Below are positions 1 to 11,040 of a stretch of DNA of 64,000 nucleotides, piece after piece. The DNA is from Muricea muricata (taxonomy: Eukaryota; Cnidaria; Anthozoa; Malacalcyonacea; Plexauridae). The notes under the pieces are model-generated. The model made no database searches, was not told the DNA's origin, and worked only from the letters and a program-made list of their open reading frames with translations. Position numbers and translations under genes: made by a program. Numbering within the stretch: the first letter of the stretch is position 1; every line of letters begins with the position of its first letter. Where the stretch lies: assembly GCA_963855995.1 (NCBI GenBank), contig OY979728.1:4885330-4949329 (forward strand), written 5' to 3'.

Positions 1-3000
1 GTTTTCTGCTTGGAAGGTTTACTGTCATAGGTTCCCTCTTTGCTGGCAGATGACTTTCTTGCACAGATTCTGAATTGTCTTGAGGTGTGGGGTTGATGGT
101 GGCGGATGGTAATACGTCACATTTTGCACTTTTTACTGCAGGTGGTGGTACCGGTGGTAGTGTTACTTCTTCATCCAAAGAAAAGAGTGGATGATTATCA
201 AACCGTGAACCTAAAGACTCCCATCCGACACCTGGTTGTTGGATGACGGCGCATATATGTTTACATGGTAACTTATTCTTCCTGTAATCAATGCATTGAC
301 ACGTCGGTAGTTGGTCGTCAGATCCTAACCACACTTGATAGTATTGTTTAAGACTTCGTACTGAAAACAGTTGCGGGCGAAACTTGAGTAATTTGCACAT
401 TTTCAATTTCAGTGTTGATTCTTTTCATTATGTGTTCCACAACGCTCTTGGGTCTGTTGTGTAGATACTTAGGTACACGGCTATCATAACACTTATAAGA
501 ATCCGTGCACTTAATGTTGTTTTCTTTATATCTTTGAGAGCAAGAAAAAATAATAAGTTAATCAGATGTAGCCTGCTTTCCCTTATTATACTGAGGGATT
601 ATGTGCGAGGTTTTACAAGCGTTGGCCGGGAATCGAACCCGGATCTACTGCTTAGAAGGCAGCAATGCTTGCATTTACACCACCAACGCGATAAATGCAG
701 ATTAGAATGTATCTTAACAAAAGTAAATTCACTTTTGAACTTCGGAACACTCACATGATTGAAATGAAGATATAAATTGAACTAAACAGAACACTTACTT
801 CTTATAGCTGTCCGGTAAGAATTGCTTCAGTACTATCTCTACCAGATCAGTAATCGTGTTATTTCTTCGGCCTTCTAAGTAGGATTGTTTCAACCAGTTG
901 TTCTGTCTTTCAATTCCATTATTAGTGTAGATAGCAACACGTAATGATTCCTCTCGGTAAAAACGGACCCATTTCTGGTGACGAAATTGAGAAAGTATAT
1001 CGTTACCAGATCTATTCAGGATGTATTTTTTACAAGTAAATTTTTAGAAGAAAATTATTGTACTTTGACAAGGGAAGGGAAAACATTTTTAACCAAGACA
1101 CAAACTAGATTTATTAGCAGTAATTAAGTCATCTTATGCGAGTGAGAAATTGAAGTTATGTAAAATTGGAGATAAACGTGAATGTATACTTAGTTTTATA
1201 ATAGCAAATGTGTCAAAGGACAGACTCATCTGGGCGATAAAGGTAGTGAATCAATCCTTCGATATGTTTGCTGCTTATTATCCGCTACCGACACTGGCCA
1301 CGGTTTAAAGTTTTGTAGTACCTGCAGATGCAAACCCCAAAACTCTGTGAAGGTATTTTTGGAGTTGGATTGATTGTCTCCACACATGACTCTCTTTTAG
1401 GGTGCGAATGTTTTCCTTAAGAGCATATTCATTAGCACTTTTGGCGATTTTGCGAAGATATAGCAGTACTTCTGCTCTGTTTTCACTAACACCATTGGTG
1501 CCTTTGGATACCCACTCATTCCAGGCTTTCTCACGGTGAAAATCACAGACATGTACATGTGTTCCTGTAAATTGATTAAGAAAGATCTTATACAGAAAAT
1601 TTTGGACGAAGATCACAGTAAATAAGACAAAGTGTACAACCACCACGCAAATCTAATTTTGGAGATACTCATTTTGGGAGTACTATCATTAGTTACCCAC
1701 TGCTTATGCTGTACTTACTTGGAAAACATTCGTTAATTGCCGCGATTTCAGCCAGTGAGAAGTCCACCATCATATTTCTGGGATTCCACCGGGAATTTTC
1801 TTCTCTAATGATTTTTAGAACTTCTGAAATAGAGCCAGCATCTTCATTTTCCGGAATAAAAACAGCAACAACAATATAGCCGACATTGGAGCGAACACAC
1901 AAAAAGAATAGTGGCAATGCGTATCTATAATCAAAACATCAAACAAGTAATTACGGGTTACAGTAAAAAAGCACCACTAAATAAAGGCGTTTTACAGTCA
2001 GGTATCATTGTCCACTAAAGACACTTGGCACACAATTCTTTGACAAAAACGTTCTCTTACTATGGAACGTATTTAAAAGTACTGTAACATTTTATCGCAA
2101 ACCATGGTTTACATAATACTGTATTGTATAACCAGCCAATGTCATTGAAGTCATTTTGCACTTTTATATTAACTTTCTTGTACCCTGTTTAATACCAGAC
2201 AATATTACTTTTCAGAGGGACATTATTTGGTCTTGATGGATACTGCACCTGCAAGTTCTGCATGTAGCATCCATTAAGCACATCTCGTGGCCATATAACA
2301 ACAGGAGACGTTTCATCCAGTTAGTTTGATATATAAATAGGAACTTTGTTTTGGAGTCATCTTCTGCTGTTGATGGCTGAAACAAAATTGCATATTATTA
2401 ATTTATTACTATCTGTGAAATTATCAAATTTCTTTGAACAATGCTTTATTGTTGTATAGTTTGGTTATGTAATTACCCTATAAAAAATAAAATCATTTGG
2501 ATTTTCTTCCTTCCATTCTTTGCATTTTAGGTCGAGGTTTGTTTGATCATCTGGTGCTTGGCGAGATCCAATTCGGGACGCATACAAAATGTTACAAATG
2601 TCATTGTCTGTTGGATAGTAACGCCTGCTAAACTCAGGTGGAGGTTTTTCTCCATGGAACAACTCTGTTTTGATAAATGTTTTGAGATGACGACGCACTT
2701 CTGCTGTACTACGTACACCGATAACTTCCATTTGCCTGATTTTCTCAACAACACGTGGATCTAATTGTTCACGCAAGCTTGCTCCCTAAAATTTTTTAAA
2801 TCATACATATTTCATAAAATATTTATACTTTTCATTTTTTTTAACATATTTTGGCACCATGACCATTTGATTGCTCACAACCATAATAACAATGGTGTCT
2901 TCAAAATTTTTCCACATGTACCTCGCCTTCTGTCCAATGAAACCTGTGACTAGCCACATCGGGAACCTTTAATACAAATACATCAACAAACTTCAACTGC

Positions 3001-4474
3001 TCCCCTGCTTGCAAATCTGACTTCAAAGAAATGGATGCTTCTCTCATTTTTCTTTGTGGCTTTGCTCCACTTGGTGTCACTGTGATCTATATAATAACTA
3101 AACAAAATTAGTGCCTCACAAAAATTGTGGGAGAGGGAGAAGTACCAATGGAGTACTTGACAATTCTGATAAAAAATATATGTACTGTACTCCAAATATT
3201 ATATAAACACTGTAAATGCTACACATTGCACATACCTTGTATTTTGGAAATTTTATAACCCTAGAAAAAATCAATTTACTTGGGCATCCAAGCTTCTTAG
3301 TTGGCTGAAAATGCTTTCGTATAAAATGTTTTTCTAAATGTATGGTCATGCATCTTGAAATAAAAACCAGAAACAATTTCACCTGGCGCCAAACTGCATT
3401 GATAGCACACAATGATATAGTTATTACAATAGTCTACCTCCTTTTCTTCTTCTTGCTATTGTCTCCTTATTTTTGCCTTTTTATCAATATCATCTCCCTG
3501 GTGACACTGGTAGTTGGCTGCTCCAACACAAATAAAAGGCACACCATCAAGTGGAAATGAGGTACCCTCTGATGCTACCATGCTCCATTGTACTCTTGTT
3601 CCTTTTTTTAATTCAATAATTTCTTCAGCAGTTTTATCTTGTAAAATAATAGTTAAGAATACAAATAAATTCATTTTTTAACAAATAAAACTTATATCTT
3701 GCCAAACAATACAGTTATATTCCAAACTTCAAAACATGTACACAATGTCACCCTTCTAGAAATCTGCATGTTACCAGGTCAGCAACAGTTGTTCAAAATT
3801 TTTACATGATTACATATATTAGGCAATTACTAAGCATATTTAAAATTTCAACTTGCAAGACTATCTTAATGTCAACAAATACATCGCAAGAATTTGCGTA
3901 TACAGCTAATTCAATTAAGGTTGACATCGACAATAGTCAAATGTACAATATGATCGATCAAGTGCCAAAAGAATGATTCTTTGCATGCATGTGGATGTAA
4001 AAAAATATTATACTATATAGATACTATATTTGTAATCCAGCAAGGCTGCTGTGTTGATCTTATCTAAAACTGTATTATTACCATCATTTTTTTATGCTCA
4101 TGCATATCGCACATTTGCCATTTGACTATTGTTGATGTAAACCGTAATTGAATTAGCTGTATATACACGCAAACATATGATGAAATTTAATGTTTATGAT
4201 ATCGGCAAATAACTAACAAGCATAATATATGATTGCATGTATAATGTTTATTTTTACGATATAGTTATTTACGTATATGAATATTGAATACTATTTAAAT
4301 GAGGTACCCACCAAAGAGATTATTGGAATTAACACATCTCCACCCACTTTGTGTCTCCCTTTTATATTCCTCAAATTTATCAAGCATTTCTTTTTGTGAA
4401 GAGCAGACAATACGCTGCTCACCATCGCTTTCTATCTCCGTGCTTTCTACATTTAATTGATTTAGAGAAGCCAT
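1..4474 (-). CDS. MULE-type transposase-derived protein with CARF/ALS2CR8-like N-terminus and SWIM zinc finger (C-terminus outside window)
   Basis: Exons read on the minus strand are 4474-4312, 3637-~3440, 3353-3236, 3086-2922, 2785-2477, 2376-2249, 1924-1719, 1564-1336, 1011-799 and 531 to the window edge. The first half resembles the CARF/ALS2CR8 region (a GVRST..EVRRHLKTF stretch, then a DNDI motif). A MULE DDE core follows: D in LMDAT, D in MVDFSLAE, a CDFHREKAW block, and E in NNGIERQNN. The last exon has the SWIM pattern CQCIDY...LPCKH. Two one-base frame breaks are seen. One is in the A5 run of exon 2 near 3488, where one A seems missing. The other is in the TTTT run near 363-368, where one base seems extra. 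All other phases agree. Related multi-domain genes are known in cnidarians and may be domesticated transposases. Whether this copy is functional or decaying cannot be decided from sequence alone; both breaks sit in homopolymers, which also fits assembly error. Confidence 0.75.
619..689 (-). tRNA. tRNA-Gly-like gene with TCT anticodon (possible pseudogene)
   Basis: Read on the minus strand, the 71-nt sequence has a perfect 7-bp acceptor stem (GCGTTGG/CCAACGC), a perfect T arm with loop TTCGATT, and a good anticodon stem. The body matches metazoan tRNA-Gly(TCC). The anticodon loop is CTTCTAA, giving TCT, an arginine anticodon. The D-loop lacks the usual GG and box A is degenerate, while box B is intact. 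No T-run terminator follows on the minus strand. It lies in the intron between the last two visible exons of the MULE-like gene, in the same orientation. A tRNA-derived SINE head or pseudogene is as likely as a working tRNA. Confidence 0.6.
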
Positions 4475-4663
4475 CTTGGAAATATTTCCCGCAAAAAAAA
4501 TGAATTTCCCGCGTTATTAATGATGATTTCATTGTGGAAGTACCGCTGACCGACATGTATACCAGGCGCAGATATGTGCATATGTCCACCATGATCTAAC
4601 GCCGACCCATATAGCTGTTTAATTTTCGCTTCTTTGTCTAAAGTTTCAAGTAAAATTCGCTTA

Positions 4664-5090
4664 CACAGCAAAAAATAATTTTCTTATTTTAAGAAAAAAT
4701 CTTGTTTTGAGAAATATTTTCTCAAAACAAGAAAATTTAGATTGACAGAATAGCAAGAATGTTTTTCTTGATAAGAAATTTTCTTATGAAATATTTTCTT
4801 AAAACATGCAAGTAATATTTTCTTTTTCTCAGAAAATATTTCTTAAAGCATTTCTTATTCTAAGAAATATTATCTTGTTTCAAGAGATGATTTCTATAAG
4901 TATTTCTTGTTTTGAGGAATAATTAGAAATATTTTCCTGTTTCAAGAAATAATTTTTATAAACATTTCTTATTTTGAGAAATAATTTCTTTCTTTTAGGA
5001 AATATTCCCTTGTAAGAAAATATTTCTTGAAGGAATTCTTATTTCAAGAAATATTTTTCCGAAATATATTTTGTAAATATTTTTTTTGTG
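4664..5090. mobile_element. AT-rich inverted-repeat element made of degenerate AAGAAATATTTCTT palindromes
   Basis: The element starts CACAGCAAAAAA after a TA and ends TTTTTTTTGTG, like the other TA-flanked hairpin elements in this window. Its interior is a run of short self-complementary units of the type TTTCTTATTTTAAGAAA. There is no ORF. It splits a sequence that continues from about 4663 to 5485 and is present unsplit near 8900-9045, which supports an insertion just upstream of the MULE-like gene. Confidence 0.6.
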
Positions 5091-5869
5091 CATGAAACAT
5101 AACAACATACAGTATAGCACAGAAAGGAAACGAAAATTTATTTATGATACAGTAGGTATATCATAAGATCATATGCGAACGTGTAAGTTATACAGTATAA
5201 CAGCAACCTGTGCATGCTATTGTATATGCAAGTTCAATTTGTTGAAATAGCATACAGTAACTAATAAGTAACTTCATGCATTTTTGTTGAAAGAATTAAA
5301 TGATTTTAACGCATCAAATGATGCAGTAATATATATCCTTCGGTATATTCTCATTTTGGAGAGTGATTCGTTGCAGAATACATAATCCAACTTTACATGG
5401 CTTTGGATATCAAAGTCAAGTAAGTAGAAGGATGCCAGATATGCGACAGTTGCTTCCCCAATATTCTTTATATCAGTGTAAAGTTTATTTTATAAACGAC
5501 GAATACCTTTATCTTAATTACTGGTCGTAAATTACTGCTAAAACAGTAGAGGTACGTATTAAAATTATAGCAGTAGATCGAATACTAATCCAGTTTAAGT
5601 AATCATGTTTATATCATAAGTGTAACCCTTTATAAACACAAGTAGAAAAAGATATAACAATAAAAATTATATAGTGTTCCCAAATATAACATATGTAACA
5701 GTGTCACATGAACAATAATAAACCAATCATATGTCCATGAACTATTATGCACTTTAAACCCTAAATATACTTTGACGTATAATCCTGTGATTAAAATGTG
5801 ATCATTACATGCAATGCATTTAAATTAATTTAATATGAAGTAATCACTTCTTAACAGTTTGAGTGACTT
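5091..5869. other. AT-rich intergenic sequence with a duplicated flank
   Basis: No gene is seen. The part around 5485-5600 resembles 8930-9045 (shared blocks such as TATCTTAAT and CAGTAAAGGTACG with small changes). The matching left part is at 4612-4663. This looks like one old flank sequence present twice around the LINE. Confidence 0.4.
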
Positions 5870-6699
5870 ACAATAAGGAGTCCTTGTTTAAAAGCGTAGT
5901 TTAAAATATCAGTCATTTTGGTGCCGAGTATTTTCCAGAAGCTTTTGTAAAAGTTAGTTGTAAGCCTGTCCAGTCCCGGTGACTTGTTTCATTGCATGGG
6001 TTATAATGCTTTCTGTAGCTCTATTGTTGTTGTATGTCCCTTGCATGATTGGCGAGCTTCCTCTGCTAAAGTTGGTGTTTGTACATCAAATATCTGCTTT
6101 TGAGCATTTGGATCTGTTTGTTTGGCAGAATACAGTGATTTGTAAAAAGAATGTAATTTTTTTGATATAGCCGTTTCATTATTGTCCTTGGTCAATAGTT
6201 TAATTATCTGCATGCTGTGCTTGTTTACGTTTTTCTAGAAAGAAAATGTATTGAGTACTTTTTCCTCCTTTTTCAGTATATTCAGTCTGTTCTAGTTTTA
6301 ACGCTTTCTACAGTGGCTCTTGTAAGTCAACCTGTTTTAGTTCATTTTCAGCTTGCAGATATTTTGCTAAGTCCTGGTCGTTACAAGTTGTGTTTCCTGG
6401 TTGATGATGATAGTTTTGTTAGTTTTTCCTCGAGTTCGCTATACGTTCTCGTCTCTCTTATCTCCTTTTTATACTTTGTTCTATGGATGCTTGCTGAAAT
6501 TGTCTTGTAACTTTATCCCACCAGATAAGAGGGCTTTCATAATTTTGCTCATTCTTTGGCCATGCTGTTCAAGTTTGAATTCTTTCCGTCGAATTCTTTC
6601 TTCGATTGAAATTGTTTTATAAACGTTAAAAGGTCATTTACCATTGCATCTGCCCACTTCCATTTTTTGGTTTGGACGCCATCTTTAAAAATACTTGAT

Positions 6700-6945
6700 C
6701 AGTTTGTCCCGGGATGAAAGTTCGTTGCGTTCACATGTGGAAACTTTGTCCCGTTTGGGCGAGTATCCCTGTCTGCAGAGGTGCGAGTCACCTACGGCAG
6801 TTGTTGGCCCGGGACAACTTAAAACATCATGTGAACGGAACTATAGTTTTATCTGACATGCCGAGACAATTTTTACCCCGAGACAAAAAATTTCCCGCGA
6901 TAACATGCTGTCCCGGGCTCATGTGAACAGGGTCCTAGTGGTCTT
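6700..6945. repeat. Possible small inverted-repeat element inside the LINE
   Basis: The block starts with a TTTGTCCCGGGATG stretch, has GTTCACATG near the left end and CATGTGAAC near the right end, and ends in GTCCCGGGCTCATGTG. LINE-like sequence continues on both sides. The ends are not exact. Confidence 0.35.
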
Positions 6946-7214
6946 TGTTTCTGTCAAAGTCCCAGTACATGTTATTATTAAAAACTTAACCGTTTCTGCG
7001 CCGTCATGTCCTTGTCGCTTTTTTCGGAGGTTTATTTGCGTTTGACCGTTTGTTTTTTCTTGAGTTTTTCCGTGCAGCGGTTTCAATGTTTGGTTTGATG
7101 GGTATCTTGCTTAATCGTCTATGTTGTACTGTGGTGAATCCGTCTGGGTTGTCTGAGTCATTCGTGTCCGAAGAATGTGGTCTTTTCTTTCCTTCTTGTT
7201 CATCATGTTTTGTA

Positions 7215-7926
7215 GTCCGGCAGATAGGGGTACCAAAAAGCATGTTTACTTACCATATCGAGGGGCAATTCCATTTTGGTTTTACCTTGTTCCTTTAAGG
7301 TTAGTAAGTATATTTCTGATTGCTTTTCACTTGTTCGCACAGAAATTTCTTGTGGGCTCTTGCCGACACGTTTTTTGCCGATATTACTATACATAGTTTT
7401 ATAAAACTGTATTACTGTCAAAAAAGGTGATATTCCAAGTTCAATTTTAGAAAAAATAACTTGCATCCACAGAAAGCTCGTAAAAAAACTAAATATAAGA
7501 CATTTAAATGGCCACCTTGATTTTTCAAGTGGTTTTCAAGTTATTGATCCTTCAAACTACGAAAGAATGCCAAAATCGCGCAAAAAACCTGGGCACTAGT
7601 ATAAAAATATGCTTTCAAAGGCTGATAACTCACTTAGAATTGGAAAAATAAGGGTGGCCATTTAAATGTCTTATATTTAGTTCTTTACGAGTTTTCTGTT
7701 GATGCAAGTTATTTTTTCTAAAATTGAGCTTGAAATATCAGTTTTTTTGACAGTAATACAGTTTTATAGTGATATCGGCAAAAAACGTGTTGGCAAGAGC
7801 CCACAAGAAATTTTTGTGCGAACAGCATTCAGAAATATATTTACTAACCTTAAAGGAACAAGATAAAACCAAAATGGAATTGCCCCTCGATATGGTAAGT
7901 ATATCGGCCTCTATCTGCCGGACTAT
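7215..7926. mobile_element. Foldback element with ~280-300-bp arms
   Basis: The left arm (about 7215-7517) is the reverse complement of the right arm (about 7650-7926): both contain TAGTCCGGCAGATAG, the ACTTACCATATCGAGGGGCA block, and the TTTAAATGGCCACC inner end. The roughly 130-bp centre is unrelated. Some short open frames here arise only from the arms. It is inserted in LINE ORF1 sequence. Confidence 0.75.
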
Positions 7927-9053
7927 TGGTGTTTCACTGCTGTATTCCATTCTTGAGTTTTCCGGACTGTGTCACCGCAGACTGCTGGGGATTTCTGGTT
8001 AGGATCTCACTCGTTTCTTTTGGCGTTTGTTTATTTGTTTTCTTTGCACATTCAGTTTTCTCACGTTATCGTTGGCTCTGACCAAACTCGGAACACATAG
8101 AGCAATAGGGTTGTTGACCAGAGTGGATTATTCTGCACCATTCGCCATCAATCTTAAGCGAGTTGGGAATAGACGTTTGGTTTAAAACCATTTTTTCCAG
8201 TCTGTTCCCATTTTCAAGACCGTTAATTAAATCGTGTCCAATTTTATACTTTAACCGCGTATTATCGGACTTTTTATCTTCCCGTACCGACTGAGAATTT
8301 CAATTACTTTTTCGTCTTCGATGTATGCGCGCAATCCCATCAGCGATATACGTTTGTGTAATCATAGTCAATCCAGACATGGTCTGGAAACCCGGCGAAC
8401 TTCAAAGCGTTTATAATGAGCTATCATTTTATCTTGAGCTGGCTTCACCGTGCACAAATCTTTTGAAATTTTGCTTATTAATATTTCAATAGTACGGTTG
8501 AATGCTTCGGCGAGGCAACGCTATTGGACGATTGCTTCATTATACCAAAAAATTCATTGTCTCCACCGTGCACAAGTCTGCATAAACACGAACAAAAAGA
8601 TAGAACAGAGACGCTGGCCGAGTCTCCAGACCATATCTAGATTGACTTAGGTGTAATATCCTTTTGGTGAGTTGCATCTTATATGAGAACTTGCCTAATC
8701 AAATCCAATTTCAATGACTTTTTTCTCGTCGCCTTTTTCTTTGAATTCTGCTAGATGCTCTTGCGATCTCTTGCGGAACCACAATAGACTCTGCTTTTGT
8801 CTCCCTCTCATTTCCTCTTTGATATATATAAACTGCACTTCGGTCTTCGAGCGTTACTGTCGGCAGCCACATTGGCCTTTCGCTCGCTTATAGCTGCTTG
8901 AAGCTTTTCGCTTATGTGTCTGAAGTTTCAAGTGAAATTCGCGAAACGACCTATTTTATAAAGGACCAATATCTTTATCTTAATGACTCCTTGTTAAACA
9001 GTAAAGGTACGGTTGTATTCACCGTATTTTAAGCGACAGATCACGAAGCCACA

Positions 9054-9087
9054 AGAACCAGTGCTTTCTGGTGGTATGGTCGTAGAC
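9054..9087 (-). pseudogene. 5S rRNA 5'-end fragment
   Basis: About 34 bases match the first part of the 5S genes at 9527 and 15370, with one base missing (CTTTCTGG against CTTTCCTGG). It lies outside the full copies. Confidence 0.6.
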
Positions 9088-9526
9088 AGTAGAACTTGTC
9101 AAATCTATGGTATTTACGAGCTGATTTTAGGCGCGTTTTATACCAATAGATAAACTACCCATTGGGCCATCATTGTGACATACTGTACTGATATATCGTA
9201 CGGTAACAGAATTAATGCCACTGCCTCTCTGATGTGCCAACATTGCCTAAGAAACCAAACAAGCCAAAAAATTGATGGGCAAAGATTGCACATTGTCCTT
9301 TAACAATAATTCTGAACTGGTGGCCAATTTACTGTAAGAACGAAGCAATACTAACTTTAGATAAACAAAATTACGACAGTTATAACGAAGTAGAAACTAG
9401 GTTTTATTGGCTATCATTGTGTTGAAGATTCGTTGCAATAGGCATGCAAAAATATTTACCCGGTATTCCCTGTGTACGACTTGGTATTACCAACAGATAA
9501 ATACCGTAGTTTTCATATGTTTAAAT

Positions 9527-9646
9527 GTTTACGACCATACCACCAGGAAAGCACTGGTTCTCGTCTGATCACCAAAGTTAAGCCTGGTCGGGCGAAGTTA
9601 GTACTTGGATGGGTGACCGCCTGGGAATACTTCGTGTTGTAGACTT
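9527..9646 (+). rRNA. 5S ribosomal RNA
   Basis: The 120-bp sequence runs from GTTTACGACCATACCACC to the end TTGTAGACTT and matches the metazoan 5S pattern. The internal promoter region is clear (AAGTTAAGCCTGGTCGGG, TTAGTACTTGGATGGGTGACC). A TTTTTTCTTTT run follows, as expected for RNA polymerase III termination. It is 120 bp long like its inverted partner at 15370-15489. Position 3 differs from that copy (GTTTAC against GTCTAC). A 5S-derived SINE head is possible, but no SINE body was seen. Confidence 0.85.
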
Positions 9647-10587
9647 CAATTTTTTCTTTTGCCCCATTTACACCTGCGATTGCGCTATTAGTTTTATTGC
9701 ATTTTGGGGACAGCACAAATCCTCAAATATAAATGTAATGGCACTGATATGTACAAGATAATACAAGTCGTGAAAATATATGTGTAAAACCATAGATATC
9801 GAAAGCCAAGCCTACAATGTGTATAGACCCATATCAAATACAAACCATGGATGTTGTTAACCACTTGTATGACAAGTCTGCAGACGAAAAGTTGCAAGAG
9901 CCTGATTTTAACAGACTATTGAAACACACAAGTGAACTTGTCAATTTCAGAACTATCCTGAGAGGTATGAAAAATTAGATTCATATTCTGACACTCCAGA
10001 CAACGGCGAAACCCCAAGATGGGAGTTCGATTCCTGCTCGAGACAGTTCGAATCCCGAGTGTCAGATTAATATTAATCTAGTTGAACTTGTCAAGATTGA
10101 CAAATTTATTGCAACATGTCAACAAGTTGCAACAAACTTGTCAATTTCATCAAGTTGCAACAAGTCTGTTTACCAAAAAACAACTACTAAATTGACGTTT
10201 TAGACCGTGGCTATTAAATCAAAACGTAGCTAAACTAATACATTTTCGGGGCACCCATCTGGAAAACACCTGGTTTGTGGTTTATTTGAAGGAAAATAGG
10301 TACGTTCCTTTTAAAAAAAGGTCCCAAGCAAAAGACACTCCCCTTTAGATTGTATTACAGTTTGAAATGTGAAATATCATATTCGACGATAACAAAAACG
10401 ATTAGCCTAATTATAAAGAGCACAAAGACTCTTAAACAGTTTCTTATTCTTCAAATAGTTTTCAAGTTCTTTATTCCTCAAATAGTTTTCAAACCATGTG
10501 TTCCCAGATGGGTGCCACGAAATTAAACAATTTTTGACCGCAGCCCACGGCCTATTCAGTAGATTACTAACATTTCTGAGACATTAC

Positions 10588-10784
10588 CTTGGCTCCCTCC
10601 CGGGTAAATGTTGAGGTAAGTTTGAAGCAATGTGTTCACTTCTTTGTTGAAACCCTTCAAGAATGTCTTTCAGAGCCTCAGCATTTTCCGACAACGTTTG
10701 TTGCTCTGTTAAATATTGCTTTAAATCATTTATGATGTCATGATCGACTGCTTCCAATGTACTCACTAAACCTTCTGCATATTC
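10588..10784 (-). pseudogene. Inverted duplicate of SKA1 exon 2
   Basis: The minus-strand frame is nearly the same as SKA1 exon 2 at 14739-14952: the EALKDILEGFQQR and SNLPQHLPGREP stretches are shared. It has lost about five codons before INDLKQ. The acceptor is changed from TTTTTTAG to TTTTTTAC. No neighbouring SKA1 exons lie on this strand, so it is unlikely to be spliced into a product. Confidence 0.75.
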
Positions 10785-11040
10785 GTAAAAAATATTGCAA
10801 GTATTATTGTACAGAGAGCTCGTCTGATCACCTTATCAAAACAAGAGTTTTATCTAACTCATGAGATCATTACCACTTACTATCACTATGGTAAAAACGT
10901 GGCGTCGAAGTGTCGAAGAGTTTCTGTCATATGCTATGAATAGAGACGATCTGCCACAAGAACACCTCCACCTTCTTGGCAAATGATGTCATCCCTCATG
11001 GAATAGAAGCAGCTATGTTGTCACATCAGATCGCCTCTGA

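Larger units (their letters stand above)
5880..8900 (-). mobile_element. Decayed L1/Tx1-type LINE retrotransposon, truncated at its 3' end
   Basis: Minus-strand reading gives ORF2 reverse-transcriptase fragments near 5880-6215: a PGLDRLTTNFYKSFW block and, just upstream, HSFYKSLYSAKQTDP. Both are typical of L1/Tx1-clade proteins ahead of the catalytic palm. Further upstream (about 7000-7240 and 7950-8250) come ORF1-like fragments, including a zinc-knuckle-like CSMCSEFGQ stretch near 8100. Stops and frameshifts are frequent, so it is dead. A foldback at 7215-7926 and probably a small inverted-repeat element at 6700-6945 interrupt it. The catalytic palm of the reverse transcriptase is missing. 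Confidence 0.6.
9527..11040 (-). repeat. Left arm of a large inverted duplication (5S + SKA1 exon 2)
   Basis: This arm is a reverse-complement copy of about 14450-15489. Shared landmarks, in mirrored order, are the 5S gene, the TTGTTGCAACTTG-rich block, SKA1 exon 2 with its GTAATG donor, and the AGGTGGAGGTGTTCTTGTGGCAGAT block (10960 here, 14505 there). The left arm is longer because of extra sequence at about 9955-10540. Confidence 0.75.

Noticed and set aside
7203..8002. Paired open frames in the 7.2-8.0 kb region with similar peptides on both strands
   Set aside because: They are the two arms of one foldback element read in opposite directions.
9513..9716. Minus-strand open frame across the 5S gene
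   Set aside because: It is produced by the antisense of a 5S rRNA gene.
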